Below are positions 17,402 to 27,679 of a DNA stretch of 45,869 nucleotides, one piece after another. How positions within the stretch are numbered: the stretch's first letter is position 1; each line of letters opens with the position of its first letter. The position numbers and the translations under genes were made by a program. The notes under the pieces are model-generated. The model saw only the letters and a list, made by a program, of their open reading frames with translations. It did no database searches and had not been told where the DNA came from. The stretch is taken from the NCBI GenBank assembly GCA_913057145.1, contig CAJXNJ010000009.1, forward strand, positions 1 through 45,869. Direction: 5' to 3'. Source of the stretch: an uncultured Ectothiorhodospiraceae bacterium (GTDB lineage: Bacteria > Pseudomonadota > Gammaproteobacteria > Nitrococcales > Nitrococcaceae).

Positions 17402-18316
17402 TTACTCTTCAGCGGGCGTGAGTGCGACCGACCCCACTGAACGGGCATCGGGACCCGGCGCCGGGGCCTGCATCAGCATCGCGAGCAGACTGCTGATGCG
17501 AGCGCGCTGCTCCCGACGGTCGATAATTAAATCGACGGCACCGTGTTCGAGCAGAAATTCACTGCGCTGAAAACCCTCCGGCAGTGTCTCGCGCACGGTC
17601 TGCTCAATCACCCGGGGCCCGGCAAAACCAATCAGGGCGCCGGGCTCGGCAACAATCACATCACCCAGCATAGCGAGGCTTGCGGAGACACCACCCATGG
17701 TCGGGTCGGTCAGCACGCTGACAAAGGGAATACGGGCATCGGAGAGGCGTTTCAGCGCCGCACTGGTCTTGGCCATCTGCATCAGGGAGAAGAGCGCTTC
17801 CTGCATGCGCGCGCCACCACTGGCACTGAAACAGACCAAAGGCGCCTTGCGTCGGCGCGCCTCCTCGACCGCCATGACGAAACGCTCGCCGACCACAGCC
17901 CCCATGGAACCGCCCATGAAGCGAAATTCAAAAGCGGCCGCGACGACAGGCAGATCATTCACCCGCCCACTGATGGCCACCAGCGCGTCGTTTTCACCAG
18001 TGGCTTTCTGCGCCTGAGACAGGCGATCCTTGTAGCGCTTGGAGTCCTTGAACTTGAGCATGTCCACCGGCTGCAGATCAGCGCCGATCTCTGTGCGGCC
18101 CTGCTCGTCGAGGAACAGATCAAGCCGCTCGCGCGCTCCAAGACGCATATGCGCATCGCATTTGGGACAGACCTCGAGGTTACGCTCGAGCTCGGGGCGA
18201 TACAGTACCGCCGAGCAGCCTTCGCATTTGGTCCAAAGCCCTTCCGGGACGCTGCGACTGCGCGCAGCGCCTTCTGTACGGATACGCGAGGGCATGAGTT
18301 TTTCAAACCAGCTCAA
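17402..18316 (-). CDS. accD: Acetyl-CoA carboxylase carboxyltransferase subunit beta
   Basis: Beta subunit of the carboxyltransferase that makes malonyl-CoA for fatty-acid synthesis. The 304-residue protein starts [12 protein letters not shown] and has the N-terminal zinc ribbon C31, C34, C50 and C53 (KCEGCS and VCPKCD), then the crotonase-like core with [26 protein letters not shown] and [18 protein letters not shown]. The start is TTG at 18314-18316, which shares TTGA with the trpA stop codon. A GGAGG site inside the end of trpA at 18324-18328, 7 bases upstream, confirms it. Cotranscription with trpFBA is likely. Confidence 0.96.
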   Translation of the reverse strand: MSWFEKLMPSRIRTEGAARSRSVPEGLWTKCEGCSAVLYRPELERNLEVCPKCDAHMRLGARERLDLFLDEQGRTEIGADLQPVDMLKFKDSKRYKDRLSQAQKATGENDALVAISGRVNDLPVVAAAFEFRFMGGSMGAVVGERFVMAVEEARRRKAPLVCFSASGGARMQEALFSLMQMAKTSAALKRLSDARIPFVSVLTDPTMGGVSASLAMLGDVIVAEPGALIGFAGPRVIEQTVRETLPEGFQRSEFLLEHGAVDLIIDRREQRARISSLLAMLMQAPAPGPDARSVGSVALTPAEE

Positions 18317-19137
18317 GACGAGGCCTCCAGACTGGGGGCATCAAGGCCCGCGCGCAGGCTGCGGGTAAAGGCGCCGACGGCCTCAATCCCCGCTGCCTGA
18401 TCTTCAGCGTGCTCTGCAATGCGTGAGACAATGGCGCTGCCGACCACCACCGCATCCGCCACCTCACCAAGCCGGGCAGCATCATCGCCGTTACGGACAC
18501 CGAAGCCGACGCCCACCGGCAGCTGTGTCGTCTGACGAATCGCCTCGACATGTTCGGAGACGCTGTCGATATCCAGTGTCGCCGCACCCGTCACGCCCTT
18601 GAGCGAGACGTAATAGACAAAGCCGCGGGCGTGATCACAAATCGCCCGGATACGTTCGATCCGCGTGGTCGGTGCAACCAACCAGATCGGATCGAGATCA
18701 TGATCGGCGAGTGCGGCGACCAGTTCATTGCCCTCCTCGGGCGGCAGGTCAACCGTCAGCACCCCATCCACGCCGGCTGCCGCCGCCAGGCGGGCGAATT
18801 CGATATAACCGATCTGCTCGATGGGATTGAGATATCCCATGAGTACCACCGGCGTATCCTGATCCTCGCGGCGAAACTCACGAACCATCTCCAGCACGCC
18901 GCGCAGCCCGGTGCCAGCCGCCAGGGCGCGATCACAGGCCGCCTGGATGACCGGTCCGTCGGCCATGGGATCAGAGAACGGCATACCGACCTCGATGATG
19001 TCGGCGCCCGATGCCACCAGTGTCTGCATCATCGGCACCGTTGCCTGCGGATTCGGGTCACCCCCGGTGAGATAGGTCACCAGTGTCTTGCGGCCCTCAG
19101 CCCGGCGTTGCGAGAAGCGATGAGAGATGCGGCTCAT
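18313..19137 (-). CDS. trpA: Tryptophan synthase alpha chain
   Basis: Cleaves indole-3-glycerol phosphate to indole and glyceraldehyde phosphate, passing indole to TrpB through the tunnel of the alpha2-beta2 complex. The 274-residue TIM barrel has [12 protein letters not shown], the catalytic glutamate in [16 protein letters not shown], and the aspartate in [12 protein letters not shown], with the phosphate-binding [12 protein letters not shown]. Its ATG at 19135-19137 overlaps the trpB stop as ATGA. Its own stop overlaps the TTG start of accD. Confidence 0.97.
   Translation of the reverse strand: MSRISHRFSQRRAEGRKTLVTYLTGGDPNPQATVPMMQTLVASGADIIEVGMPFSDPMADGPVIQAACDRALAAGTGLRGVLEMVREFRREDQDTPVVLMGYLNPIEQIGYIEFARLAAAAGVDGVLTVDLPPEEGNELVAALADHDLDPIWLVAPTTRIERIRAICDHARGFVYYVSLKGVTGAATLDIDSVSEHVEAIRQTTQLPVGVGFGVRNGDDAARLGEVADAVVVGSAIVSRIAEHAEDQAAGIEAVGAFTRSLRAGLDAPSLEASS
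18324..18328 (-). promoter_or_regulatory. Ribosome-binding site deciding the TTG start of accD
   Basis: GGAGG on the minus strand, inside the last codons of trpA, sits 7 bases before the TTG at 18314-18316. This is the strongest support that accD starts with TTG fused to the trpA stop codon. Confidence 0.65.
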
Positions 19138-20366
19138 AATTCCATCCCCTCCACCTCGGCCACGGTATTAATGTCTTTATCACCGCGGCCGGAGCAGTTA
19201 ATCACGATAATCTGATCAGGTCTCATCTGCTTTGCCAGTTTCTCGGCGTAGGCAATGGCATGCGCGGTCTCAAGCGCCGGGATAATGCCTTCGCTGCGCG
19301 CGAGACCATGAAAGGCAGCCAGCGCATCGTCATCATTCACCGCCACGTATTCAACACGATGGGTGTCCTTGAGCCAGGCGTGCTCCGGCCCCACCCCCGG
19401 GTAATCCAGGCCGGCAGAGACCGAATGCGTGGCCATGATCTGGCCATCCTCATCCTCCATGAGATAGGTCCGATTGCCATGCAGCACGCCCGGGCGGCCG
19501 GCCGAAAGGGGAGCGGCGTGACGCCCGGTCTCAACGCCATCGCCACCGGCCTCAACGCCATAAATCGCCACTTCGCGGTCTTCAAGGAAAGGATGAAACA
19601 GCCCGATGGCGTTGGACCCACCGCCCACACATGCCACCAGGGCATCAGGCAGACGGCCATGCTGCTCGAGGCACTGTTCGCGGGTTTCATGGCCGATCAC
19701 GGACTGAAAGTCGCGAACCATGGCCGGGTAAGGATGCGGGCCGGCCACTGTGCCAATGATGTAGAAGGTATCGTCCACATTGGCCGCCCAGTCACGGAAG
19801 GCTTCGTTCAGGGCATCTTTCAGGGTCCGGGTGCCCGACTCCACCGGCACCACCGTGGCCCCCATTAACCGCATGCGGTAGACATTGACCGACTGCCGAC
19901 GAACGTCCTCGGCGCCCATGTAGACAATGCACTCAAGCCCCAGACGTGCACAGACCGCGGCCGTTGCCACACCATGCTGACCGGCGCCGGTCTCGGCGAC
20001 AATGCGTTTTTTGCCCATGTGGTAGGCCAGAAGGGCCTGCCCCATGGTGTTGTTCACCTTGTGCGCGCCGGTGTGGTCGAGGTCTTCACGCTTGAGATAA
20101 AGCCGCGCCCCGCCCACCTGGTTGGACCAGTGTTCGGCGTAATAAAGCGGTGTCGGCCGGCCGACATAGTCCTTGAGATCAGCATCCAGCGATGCCTTGA
20201 ACGCGGGGTCGTTGCGGTAACGCTCATAGGCCGCCGAGAGCTCTTCGAGCGGTGCCATGAGAAGCTCCGGGACGAAACGGCCGCCATAGGGGCCGAAATG
20301 TCCGAGCGTATCGGGGAAATGCCCGTAATCGGCGGGCGCTTCGATGGCCTCAATTGCGTTCGACAC
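19134..20366 (-). CDS. trpB: Tryptophan synthase beta chain
   Basis: PLP enzyme condensing indole with serine to tryptophan. Motifs are [20 protein letters not shown] with the PLP lysine K103, [13 protein letters not shown], and the phosphate-binding [18 protein letters not shown] lies near the C terminus. I chose GTG 20364-20366, giving 410 residues and a 17-base overlap with trpF. It is preceded by an AGAGG ribosome-binding site. The frame is open to 20513, but that part is the wrong frame of trpF. The N terminus is about 16 residues longer than in E. coli before the PLP lysine. It couples to trpA by an ATGA overlap. Confidence 0.96.
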   Translation of the reverse strand: MSNAIEAIEAPADYGHFPDTLGHFGPYGGRFVPELLMAPLEELSAAYERYRNDPAFKASLDADLKDYVGRPTPLYYAEHWSNQVGGARLYLKREDLDHTGAHKVNNTMGQALLAYHMGKKRIVAETGAGQHGVATAAVCARLGLECIVYMGAEDVRRQSVNVYRMRLMGATVVPVESGTRTLKDALNEAFRDWAANVDDTFYIIGTVAGPHPYPAMVRDFQSVIGHETREQCLEQHGRLPDALVACVGGGSNAIGLFHPFLEDREVAIYGVEAGGDGVETGRHAAPLSAGRPGVLHGNRTYLMEDEDGQIMATHSVSAGLDYPGVGPEHAWLKDTHRVEYVAVNDDDALAAFHGLARSEGIIPALETAHAIAYAEKLAKQMRPDQIIVINCSGRGDKDINTVAEVEGMEL

Positions 20367-20970
20367 GATAAACCTCTTTGCTGAAGGCGACGAGCTTGCG
20401 CCGCTCCTTGATACCGGGTGCAGATTCCACCCCGCTGCTGCAATCCACCCCCCAGGGGTGCATATCGCGCACGGCCTGCGCCACATTATCCGCGTTGAGC
20501 CCGCCGGCAACAATCACCCGGTGACTCTCCGGGGCCGGCTGGCGCCAATCAAATGTCTCCCCCGAGCCACCGGCCTGCCCGGGCGCATGCCCGTCAAGCA
20601 GCAGGGCGGCGGCATTGGGATGCGCTGCCGCCACCGCATGCGCGTCACCACCTGACATACCAACGGCCTTGATGTAACGACGCCCATAGCGCTCGCAATC
20701 CGCAGCCGTCTCGCTGCCATGAAACTGCAGTGCATCCAGCGGAACGGCCTCTAGTACGCCCTCCACCCAATCCGCATCGGCATCCATGAACAGCCCGACA
20801 CTGCTGGTCAGGACCGGAAGGGCCGCAATAATCTCCCGCGCAAGCGCCGGGCTCACATACCGCGGGCTTTTCGGGTAGAAGACAAGCCCAATGGCATCCG
20901 CACCCGCCTCAGCCGCGGCAATGGCATCTTCAACGCGGGTTATCCCGCAAATTTTAATTCGCGTACGCAC
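20350..20970 (-). CDS. trpF: Phosphoribosylanthranilate isomerase TrpF
   Basis: Third step of tryptophan synthesis from chorismate, an Amadori rearrangement. The 206-residue monofunctional TIM barrel has the catalytic cysteine in [12 protein letters not shown], followed by [25 protein letters not shown], and the phosphate-binding [12 protein letters not shown] and [10 protein letters not shown]. It starts with GTG at 20968-20970, with AGGA about 8 bases upstream, 27 bases after truA. It is separate from trpC, unlike the E. coli fusion. No trpE, trpG, trpD or trpC is in the window. Confidence 0.96.
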   Translation of the reverse strand: MRTRIKICGITRVEDAIAAAEAGADAIGLVFYPKSPRYVSPALAREIIAALPVLTSSVGLFMDADADWVEGVLEAVPLDALQFHGSETAADCERYGRRYIKAVGMSGGDAHAVAAAHPNAAALLLDGHAPGQAGGSGETFDWRQPAPESHRVIVAGGLNADNVAQAVRDMHPWGVDCSSGVESAPGIKERRKLVAFSKEVYRVERN

Positions 20971-20997
20971 CGATTCATCCTACCCGCCGCACCGAAT

Positions 20998-21780
20998 TCA
21001 GGCAAAAACCGGCCCCGGCGCCGGATCCGGCAGGCCGTGCTCCGCCGGATAGCGCACGCCGAGTAAATACAACCCGGCAGCCGGCGCGGTTATCCCGGCA
21101 ACCCGCCGATCCCTTGCTGCGAGAACCTCGCCAAGCCACTCCGGTGGCTGCTCGCCACTGCCAATGACCATCAGACTGCCCACGATGTTGCGCACCATAT
21201 GGTGCAAAAAGGCGTTGGCCTCGATATCAATCGCAATCAACCGCCCCTCGCGTTTGACATTGACCGAGAGAATGCGACGGACCGGATGATGGGCCTGACA
21301 GCCGGCGGCGCGAAAACTGGAGAAATCATGTTCACCAACCAGCATCTGAGCGGCCAGATGCATTGGCTCGACCGAGAGCCGCTTGTAGGTCCAGCCCACC
21401 CGATCCCGCCAGAGCACCGGGGAGAGGGGATCATCCAGGAGCAGATAACGATAGCAGCGGGAAAGCCCACTACGACGGGCATCGAACCCTGCTCCCGGAT
21501 CGCGCACCCAGCGCACCCCAATGGCATCCGGGAGCTGGCTGTTTACCCCCCGCAGCCAGGCGCGATCCGGACGCTGCGCGGTAGTGTCAAAATGCACCAC
21601 TTGCCCGCAGGCATGCACACCGGCATCGGTGCGGCCGGCGGCGGTCACTTCAATCGGGTGCTCCGCGATAGCGGCGAGCGCCTGTTCCAGACAACCCTGG
21701 ACCGAGCGGGCATGCTTTTGACGCTGCCAGCCGCTGAAGGCGGTACCGTCATACTCAATGCCAAGCGCAATGCGCGTCAT
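20998..21780 (-). CDS. truA: tRNA pseudouridine(38-40) synthase TruA
   Basis: Converts uridines 38, 39 and 40 in the anticodon arm of tRNAs to pseudouridine. The 260-residue product starts MTRIALGIEYDGTAFSGWQR and carries the catalytic aspartate D52 in AAGRTDAGVHACGQVVHF. A conserved FLHHMVRNIVGSL follows. The ATG at 21778-21780 overlaps the fimV stop as ATGA. Its location between fimV and trpF is the same as in Pseudomonas. Confidence 0.96.
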   Translation of the reverse strand: MTRIALGIEYDGTAFSGWQRQKHARSVQGCLEQALAAIAEHPIEVTAAGRTDAGVHACGQVVHFDTTAQRPDRAWLRGVNSQLPDAIGVRWVRDPGAGFDARRSGLSRCYRYLLLDDPLSPVLWRDRVGWTYKRLSVEPMHLAAQMLVGEHDFSSFRAAGCQAHHPVRRILSVNVKREGRLIAIDIEANAFLHHMVRNIVGSLMVIGSGEQPPEWLGEVLAARDRRVAGITAPAAGLYLLGVRYPAEHGLPDPAPGPVFA

Positions 21781-23366
21781 TCGGGGGTGGCAAATAACGG
21801 ATGATCCGGCGAGAGCTCACGGCCCTGACGGGCAATACGTTGCCAACGCGGGTCATTGTCATCGTCAATCTGGGCATGCAGGACATGCGCTTCGGAGACG
21901 AAACCGGATCGATCTCCGCGCATGGCAAGGACTTCCAGCAACCGAAGCCGCAGACCGATGCTATCCGGTGTCTCGCCGAGCGCATCATCCAGCACCGACT
22001 GTGCCTGGGCCAGCTGTCCGTAAGCGATGAGCTCGCTCGCCCGATCCAGCGGATCCGTCGCAACGGTCTCGGTCTCGCGCACCGAGGTCGGCCCGATTTC
22101 GGCCTCATCAATGGCATCGGTCCGCTCAGTACGCCCGGTCTGTGGTCGCCACTGCTCAGGCAACGCGTTTTCACTCTGCGGCTTTGGCACCGCACGCCGC
22201 CGTCCCAGCAACCAGGCAAGCAGCAACAGGGCAAAAAATACAACCAACCCGATAATCAGGCCACGCGACCAGGGCCGCTGCAGCGCCAGCCGGGGCTCAG
22301 CCATCACCGCGGCCCACTCAGCCTGAATCCAGGCGGCAACGGCCTCGGCACTCACTGGCGCGGCATCGCCACTGCCCCGCTCAGTGCTCCCAACACCTTC
22401 GCTTTGCCCCTCTGTGACCAGCGTCTGCAGGCGAGCGACATCGTCCTGCAAGGCCGTGATCGAGCGTTGCAGGTCACGATTCTGTGCCATGAGCGCCTGA
22501 TTCGCCGCTTCCACCCGATTGAGCTGCTCGGCCAGTGCTTCAAATTCCGCGGCGCCAAAGTCCGACTCGGCCTCGGGGGCAGCGGGTTGCGCAGGCGGCA
22601 GCAACCGCAGCGAAGCCGATGGTGGCGTCAGCGTTTGTGCTGATTCAGCCGGTTCACCGGATGCAACGGGTTCGCGGGATGCAACCGACTCGGACATGCC
22701 CTGCCCCCAGTCAGCAAGCTGCCGTCTGACCTCATCATCGGCCGTTGCACGATCGGGAAACTGCAGCGCTTCCGGCTGTGGCAGACGCAACAGCACATCG
22801 CGCTGCAGGGCATTGATGTTCGGGGCATTAAAGCGGGATGGGTTTTCAGCCAGCAGTGCCAGCATCATCTGATTGGTGGCAACCGCCGGTGGCCGCAGTG
22901 CGTTGGCAATGCTGTAGAGCGTGTCTGCCCGCTGAGTCGGCCCGTACCGGGTCTGCGCCAGCGCGACGGCCTGCAGCGCTCCGGCTTCACGGGTAAGACC
23001 ATAAGCTCTCGTCAGCCGCCCGCCTGACCATTGCAATTCGACAATAAAATCAAAGACCTGGCGCTCCGGCGGCATCTGCGCCGGCAGAGCGAGCAGAATC
23101 GCCTCGCCGTCGGCATCCGCCACCAGGCTCAGCTTCAATGCCTCCGGGATCCGCGCCGGATTGATACCGGCCTCGGTGTGCTCGCGGGCCCCGGCGATGG
23201 CCACTTCCGCGTCCTGCAGCTCGGCAGGTGTTGCGTGCAGCAGCTCGATTCGGGCTTCAATCGACTGCGGTGGTGGTGTCGTGATCTCAATCCCGCCGAG
23301 CTGCAGCGCTGAGGCTGTACCCATTGACAGCACCCAGCCCAGCAGGACGAGCCCTGATCGGCGCAT
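21777..23366 (-). CDS. FimV/HubP-like polar peptidoglycan-binding protein (short form)
   Basis: Probable polar landmark protein related to FimV (twitching motility) and HubP. The 529 residues show: a signal peptide with a likely cut after TASA at 20; a FimV N-terminal domain; a LysM-like domain at about 144-195 (RADTLYSIANALRPP to VLLRLP), which should bind peptidoglycan; a low-complexity linker; a coiled coil at about 270-320; a transmembrane helix at 369-388; and a cytoplasmic C-terminal helical region with a TPR-like element (ELIAYGQLAQAQSVLDDAL). It is much shorter than Pseudomonas FimV (about 900 residues), mainly in the acidic cytoplasmic part. It overlaps asd by one base (TGATG) and truA by four. 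Position between asd and truA supports the call. Confidence 0.85.
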   Translation of the reverse strand: MRRSGLVLLGWVLSMGTASALQLGGIEITTPPPQSIEARIELLHATPAELQDAEVAIAGAREHTEAGINPARIPEALKLSLVADADGEAILLALPAQMPPERQVFDFIVELQWSGGRLTRAYGLTREAGALQAVALAQTRYGPTQRADTLYSIANALRPPAVATNQMMLALLAENPSRFNAPNINALQRDVLLRLPQPEALQFPDRATADDEVRRQLADWGQGMSESVASREPVASGEPAESAQTLTPPSASLRLLPPAQPAAPEAESDFGAAEFEALAEQLNRVEAANQALMAQNRDLQRSITALQDDVARLQTLVTEGQSEGVGSTERGSGDAAPVSAEAVAAWIQAEWAAVMAEPRLALQRPWSRGLIIGLVVFFALLLLAWLLGRRRAVPKPQSENALPEQWRPQTGRTERTDAIDEAEIGPTSVRETETVATDPLDRASELIAYGQLAQAQSVLDDALGETPDSIGLRLRLLEVLAMRGDRSGFVSEAHVLHAQIDDDNDPRWQRIARQGRELSPDHPLFATPE

Positions 23367-24478
23367 CAGAGGCTGACCACCAGGCGGAGCATACGTCGCA
23401 GCGGCTCGGCTGCCCCCCAGAGAAGCTGATCGCCAACGGTAAAGGCCGAGAGATAATCTTCGCCCATCGCCAGCTTGCGCAGCCGGCCCACCGGAATCTC
23501 AAGCCCCCCGCTGACTGCCGTTGGCGTGAGTCGTTGCTGACTGGCCTCCGGCTCATTCGGGATGACATGGACCCAGTCATTGGCCTGAGCCAGCATGGCT
23601 TCGATGTCATCCATCGGCACATCACGCCGCAGCTTGATGGTCAACGCCTGGGCATGAGAGCGCATGGCCCCGATGCGCACACAAATGCCATCGATGGGAA
23701 TCGGCTCATAATGGCGGCCGAGAATCTTGTTGGTCTCAACACCGGCTTTCCATTCCTCGCGACTCTGACCGGATTCCATCGGGGAGTCGATCCAGGGGAT
23801 CAGACTGCCGGCAAGCGGCACCGGGAAGTGCTCGGCGGGATAACCATCGCTGCGAAGCGCGGCGGTAATCTCGCGGTCAATCTCCAGAATGGCACTGCCG
23901 GGGTTATCCAGGGCAGCACCGGCAGCATCGCGCAAATAGCCCATCTGCCGCAGCAGCTCACGCATATGCTGGGCACCCGAGCCCGAAGCAGCCTGATAGG
24001 TCATGGGCGTAATCCACTCGATGAGATCATGCTCAAAAAGCCCACCAATGGCCATGAGCATGAGACTGACCGTGCAGTTACCGCCCACAAAAGTCCGGGT
24101 TCCATCGGCAAGCGCCTGGCGGATAACCCCCTCATTCACCGGATCAAGGACGATGACGCTCTCGTCTTTCATGCGCAGTGTTGAGGCCGCATCAATCCAA
24201 TAGCCCTGCCACCCCCTGCCGCGCAGATCGTCATACACCGCCTTGGTGTAATCGCCCCCCTGACAGGTCACGATGGCATCCATGCCAGCAAGGGCATCGA
24301 GATCGTGGGCATCAGCGAGTGCCGGCACCGGCCGGCCGATATCGGGCCCCGGCGCTCCTACCTGGGAGGTGGAGAAGAAAACCGGTTCGATATCGGCGAA
24401 GTCATTCTCGCTTCGCATCCGTTGCATCAGAACGGAGCCCACCATGCCCCGCCAGCCGATAAAACCTACCGTATTCAT
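23366..24478 (-). CDS. asd: Aspartate-semialdehyde dehydrogenase
   Basis: Reduces aspartyl phosphate to aspartate semialdehyde, the branch-point for lysine, diaminopimelate, threonine and methionine. The 370-residue product starts MNTVGFIGWRGMVGSVLMQR, and the FVGGNCTVSLMLMA region holds the catalytic cysteine. CVRIGAMRSHAQALTIKL holds the catalytic His. This wording is the gram-negative E. coli-type Asd. ATG 24476-24478 was chosen over a longer frame reaching into leuB. It follows leuB by 10 bases. Product supply to MetZ in the same run is plausible. Confidence 0.96.
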   Translation of the reverse strand: MNTVGFIGWRGMVGSVLMQRMRSENDFADIEPVFFSTSQVGAPGPDIGRPVPALADAHDLDALAGMDAIVTCQGGDYTKAVYDDLRGRGWQGYWIDAASTLRMKDESVIVLDPVNEGVIRQALADGTRTFVGGNCTVSLMLMAIGGLFEHDLIEWITPMTYQAASGSGAQHMRELLRQMGYLRDAAGAALDNPGSAILEIDREITAALRSDGYPAEHFPVPLAGSLIPWIDSPMESGQSREEWKAGVETNKILGRHYEPIPIDGICVRIGAMRSHAQALTIKLRRDVPMDDIEAMLAQANDWVHVIPNEPEASQQRLTPTAVSGGLEIPVGRLRKLAMGEDYLSAFTVGDQLLWGAAEPLRRMLRLVVSL

Positions 24479-24488
24479 GATTCCGTCC

Positions 24489-25574
24489 TTACTGTTGTGC
24501 GCGAAGCGCAGCGACCACTGCATCACCCATCGCCGCGGTGCTGATGGTCTTTGCCTGACTGCCGGCAATATCGGCGGTTCGAAGGCCATCGGCAAGCACC
24601 ATGGCGACCGCCTGTTCAACGCGTGTGGCCTGCTCGCCCTCACCCAGACTGTAGCGAAGCAGCATGGCCACCGAGAGAATGGTTGCAAGCGGGTTGGCAA
24701 GCCCCTTGCCGGCAATATCCGGCGCCGATCCGTGAACCGGTTCGTAAAGGCCCCGACCCGAGGCATCCAGCGAGGCCGACGGGAGCATCCCGATCGACCC
24801 GGTCAGCATCGCCGCACAGTCAGAGAGCACATCCCCGAAGAGATTGCCGGTGACCATGACGTCAAACTGTTTCGGCGCCCGCACCAACTGCATGGCTGCG
24901 TTATCCACATACATGTGGGAGAGCTCCACACCGGGATAATCGCCGGCGATACCCTCCATGACCTCGCGCCAGAGTTCGCTTGACTCCAGCACATTGGCCT
25001 TGTCCACAGAGCACAGCCGACCGTTGCGTTTGGCAGCGGCTTCAAAGGCCGCCCTGCCGATGCGCTCAATTTCATCGGCGCCGTAGACCAGCGTGTTGTA
25101 TCCCTCGCGCACGCCGTCATCACGGCTGCGAATGCCACGAGGCTTACCGAAGTAAATACCCCCGGTGAGCTCGCGGATAATGAGAATATCCAGACCCGCC
25201 ACCACCTCGGGCTTGAGGCTGGAGGCATCGGCCAGTTCGGGGAAAAGGATGGCCGGGCGCAAATTGGCAAACAGCCCCAGCTCGGAGCGAATGGCCAGAA
25301 GCCCCCGCTCCGGCCGCTTATCACGCTCGATGGCATCCCATTCCGGGCCACCCACCGCACCAAGCAGAAGAGCGTCGGATTGACGCGCAAGCGAGAGCGT
25401 GGACGCCGGCAGCGGGGCTCCCTCGGCATCCACGGCGCAACCACCCAGGTTGGCGTATTCAAGCTCGGCGGCGAGACCGAAATCCGCCATCAGACAACGC
25501 AGGACCTTATCGGCCTCGGCAACGATTTCCGGGCCGATATGATCGCCCGGCAACATCAAAATACGATGACTCAT
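24489..25574 (-). CDS. leuB: 3-isopropylmalate dehydrogenase
   Basis: Oxidative decarboxylation of 3-isopropylmalate to the leucine keto acid, using NAD. The 361-residue product begins [21 protein letters not shown]. It has the family motifs [41 protein letters not shown], and [20 protein letters not shown] near the C terminus. Its ATG overlaps the leuD stop as ATGA (25571-25574). It ends 10 bases before asd. Confidence 0.97.
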   Translation of the reverse strand: MSHRILMLPGDHIGPEIVAEADKVLRCLMADFGLAAELEYANLGGCAVDAEGAPLPASTLSLARQSDALLLGAVGGPEWDAIERDKRPERGLLAIRSELGLFANLRPAILFPELADASSLKPEVVAGLDILIIRELTGGIYFGKPRGIRSRDDGVREGYNTLVYGADEIERIGRAAFEAAAKRNGRLCSVDKANVLESSELWREVMEGIAGDYPGVELSHMYVDNAAMQLVRAPKQFDVMVTGNLFGDVLSDCAAMLTGSIGMLPSASLDASGRGLYEPVHGSAPDIAGKGLANPLATILSVAMLLRYSLGEGEQATRVEQAVAMVLADGLRTADIAGSQAKTISTAAMGDAVVAALRAQQ

Positions 25575-26224
25575 GCCGGCCCCAGGTCTTCGAAGAGCCA
25601 GGGCGTCACTGCTCGGCGCTGCTGTTCATAGGCACGAATTTCATCGGCATGCTCGAGGGTCAGTCCGATTTCATCGAGCCCCTCCACAAGCATGTGCTTG
25701 CGATGCGGGTCGATCTCAAACGAATACCGGTCACCCTCCGGTGTGATCACCACCTGCTCGGGCAGATCAACCGTCAACCGATACCCTTCTGTGGCCTCGG
25801 TCGCTTCAAACAGCGCCTGGACCGTCTCGGCCGGCAGGGCCAGCGCCAGAATCCCGTTTTTCGAGCAGTTGTTGTAGAAAATATCGGCAAAGCTCGGGGC
25901 GATAATGACCCGAAAACCATAATCGGCGAGCGCCCAGGGGGCGTGTTCACGCGAGGAGCCACAGCCGAAGTTCTCCCGCGCCAGCAGGATACTCGCACCC
26001 TGATAGCGGGGCTGATTGAGCACGAAATCCGGATTCAGCGGCCGGTTGCTGCAGTCCTGACCCGGCTCGCCGTAATCCAGATAACGCCACTCATCAAACA
26101 GATTGGGGCCAAATCCCGTGCGATGAATGGATTTAAGAAACTGCTTGGGGATGATCGCATCGGTATCGACGTTGGATCGATCCAGCGGGGCCACCAGGCC
26201 CTCGACGCGGGTCAATGGCTCCAT
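25571..26224 (-). CDS. leuD: 3-isopropylmalate dehydratase small subunit
   Basis: Small subunit of isopropylmalate isomerase, completing the active site with LeuC. The 217-residue product has the aconitase swivel domain: [36 protein letters not shown] and [17 protein letters not shown] are all typical. ATG at 26222-26224 is 2 bases past the leuC stop. It overlaps leuB by four bases. The leuCDB order is standard in gammaproteobacteria that lack leuA in the cluster. Confidence 0.97.
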   Translation of the reverse strand: MEPLTRVEGLVAPLDRSNVDTDAIIPKQFLKSIHRTGFGPNLFDEWRYLDYGEPGQDCSNRPLNPDFVLNQPRYQGASILLARENFGCGSSREHAPWALADYGFRVIIAPSFADIFYNNCSKNGILALALPAETVQALFEATEATEGYRLTVDLPEQVVITPEGDRYSFEIDPHRKHMLVEGLDEIGLTLEHADEIRAYEQQRRAVTPWLFEDLGPA

Positions 26225-26226
26225 GT

Positions 26227-27636
26227 CTACTGCTCCAGTTCTCTGATATCGACAAAATGCCCGGCAACCGCTGCCGCCGCCGCCATCTCGGGGCTGACCA
26301 GATGCGTCCGGCCACCGGCGCCCTGACGGCCCTCGAAATTACGGTTGGAGGTCGAAGCACAGCGCTCACCGGCACTGAGTTTGTCCGGGTTCATCCCCAG
26401 ACACATTGAACAGCCGGCATCGCGCCACTCAAACCCGGCATCCTTGAACACCTGATCCAGGCCTTCCTGTTCGGCCTGCCATTTCACCAGCCCGGAGCCG
26501 GGGACCACCATGGCCTCGCGAATATTCTTGGCGATCCGCTTGCCGCGCAGAATACTCGCGGCGGCCCGCAGATCCTCAATTCGCGAGTTGGTGCAGGAGC
26601 CGATGAAAACCTTCTCAGGCCGAATCTCGCGGATCGGCGTGCCGGGCTTGAGATCCATGTACTCAAGCGCCCGCTGCATACCGGCCCGCTTGGTCTCATC
26701 CGGCTCATCCGCCGGATCCGGCACCACACCATCCACCGGCACCACCATCTCCGGCGATGTTCCCCAGGAGACCTGGGGCTTGATGGCCGCGGCATCCAGG
26801 GTGACCACACGATCAAATTCGGCATCCTCATCGCTTACCAGGGTGCGCCAGTAAGCTTCGGCCTGATCCCACCTCTCGCCCTTGGGCGAATAGGGCCGGT
26901 CACGCAGATACTCGATGGTGGTGTCATCCACCGCCACCATGCCACAGCGCGCACCGGCCTCAATCGACATATTGCAGATGGTCATGCGGCCGGCCATGGG
27001 CAGGGCACGGATGGCCTCACCACCGTACTCCACGGCGTATCCGGTACCGCCGGCGGTGCCGATCTTGCCGATAATGGCGAGCATGATGTCCTTGGCAGTG
27101 ACTCCCGGGCCGGCCTTACCGTCGACGCGAATGAGCATCCGCTTGGAGCGGGCCTGCACCACCGTTTGCGTGGCCAGCGCATGCTCCACCTCGGAGGTAC
27201 CAATCCCAAACGCCAGGGCACCGAGGGCGCCATGGGTGGAAGTATGGGAATCGCCACAGACCACCGTCATGCCCGGCTGGGTGGCACCCTGCTCGGGGCC
27301 GATGATGTGGACAATGCCCTGACGCCGATCGAGCAGGCCGAACTGGGTGATGCCGTATTCACGACAATTCTGGTTGAGGGTTTCCACCTGCAGTGCCGAA
27401 ATCGGATCAGCAATGCCCTTGTCACGATCGGTGGTGGGCACGTTGTGATCGACAACCGCCAGATTGGCATCAACACGCCATAGCGGACGGTCCGCCAGGC
27501 GCAGGCCTTCAAAAGCCTGGGGCGAGGTCACTTCGTGGACCAGCTGCCGGTCGATATACAAAAGCGCGGTGCCGTCGCCGTTATCGCGAACGACATGCGC
27601 ATCCCAGAGTTTGTCGTAAAGGGTCTTGCCACCCAT
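26227..27636 (-). CDS. leuC: 3-isopropylmalate dehydratase large subunit
   Basis: Fe-S hydro-lyase converting 2-isopropylmalate to 3-isopropylmalate. The 469-residue product starts [16 protein letters not shown], with [20 protein letters not shown], and the three [4Fe-4S] cysteines at about C348 ([12 protein letters not shown]), C409 and C412 ([12 protein letters not shown]). ATG 27634-27636 is preferred, with GAGGA upstream; a longer start adds seven residues. It is first in the minus-strand biosynthetic run and has a good candidate promoter. No leucine-rich leader peptide or attenuator is visible in the 68-base gap. Confidence 0.97.
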   Translation of the reverse strand: MGGKTLYDKLWDAHVVRDNGDGTALLYIDRQLVHEVTSPQAFEGLRLADRPLWRVDANLAVVDHNVPTTDRDKGIADPISALQVETLNQNCREYGITQFGLLDRRQGIVHIIGPEQGATQPGMTVVCGDSHTSTHGALGALAFGIGTSEVEHALATQTVVQARSKRMLIRVDGKAGPGVTAKDIMLAIIGKIGTAGGTGYAVEYGGEAIRALPMAGRMTICNMSIEAGARCGMVAVDDTTIEYLRDRPYSPKGERWDQAEAYWRTLVSDEDAEFDRVVTLDAAAIKPQVSWGTSPEMVVPVDGVVPDPADEPDETKRAGMQRALEYMDLKPGTPIREIRPEKVFIGSCTNSRIEDLRAAASILRGKRIAKNIREAMVVPGSGLVKWQAEQEGLDQVFKDAGFEWRDAGCSMCLGMNPDKLSAGERCASTSNRNFEGRQGAGGRTHLVSPEMAAAAAVAGHFVDIRELEQ

Positions 27637-27679
27637 GGTTGTCCTCACGGTGTTCATCGCGCCAATGAAATCATATTGC

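Noticed and set aside
23324-24184. A 286-codon plus-strand open frame antisense to asd
   Set aside because: It is a shadow of asd in a high-GC genome; the sense product has all active-site motifs.
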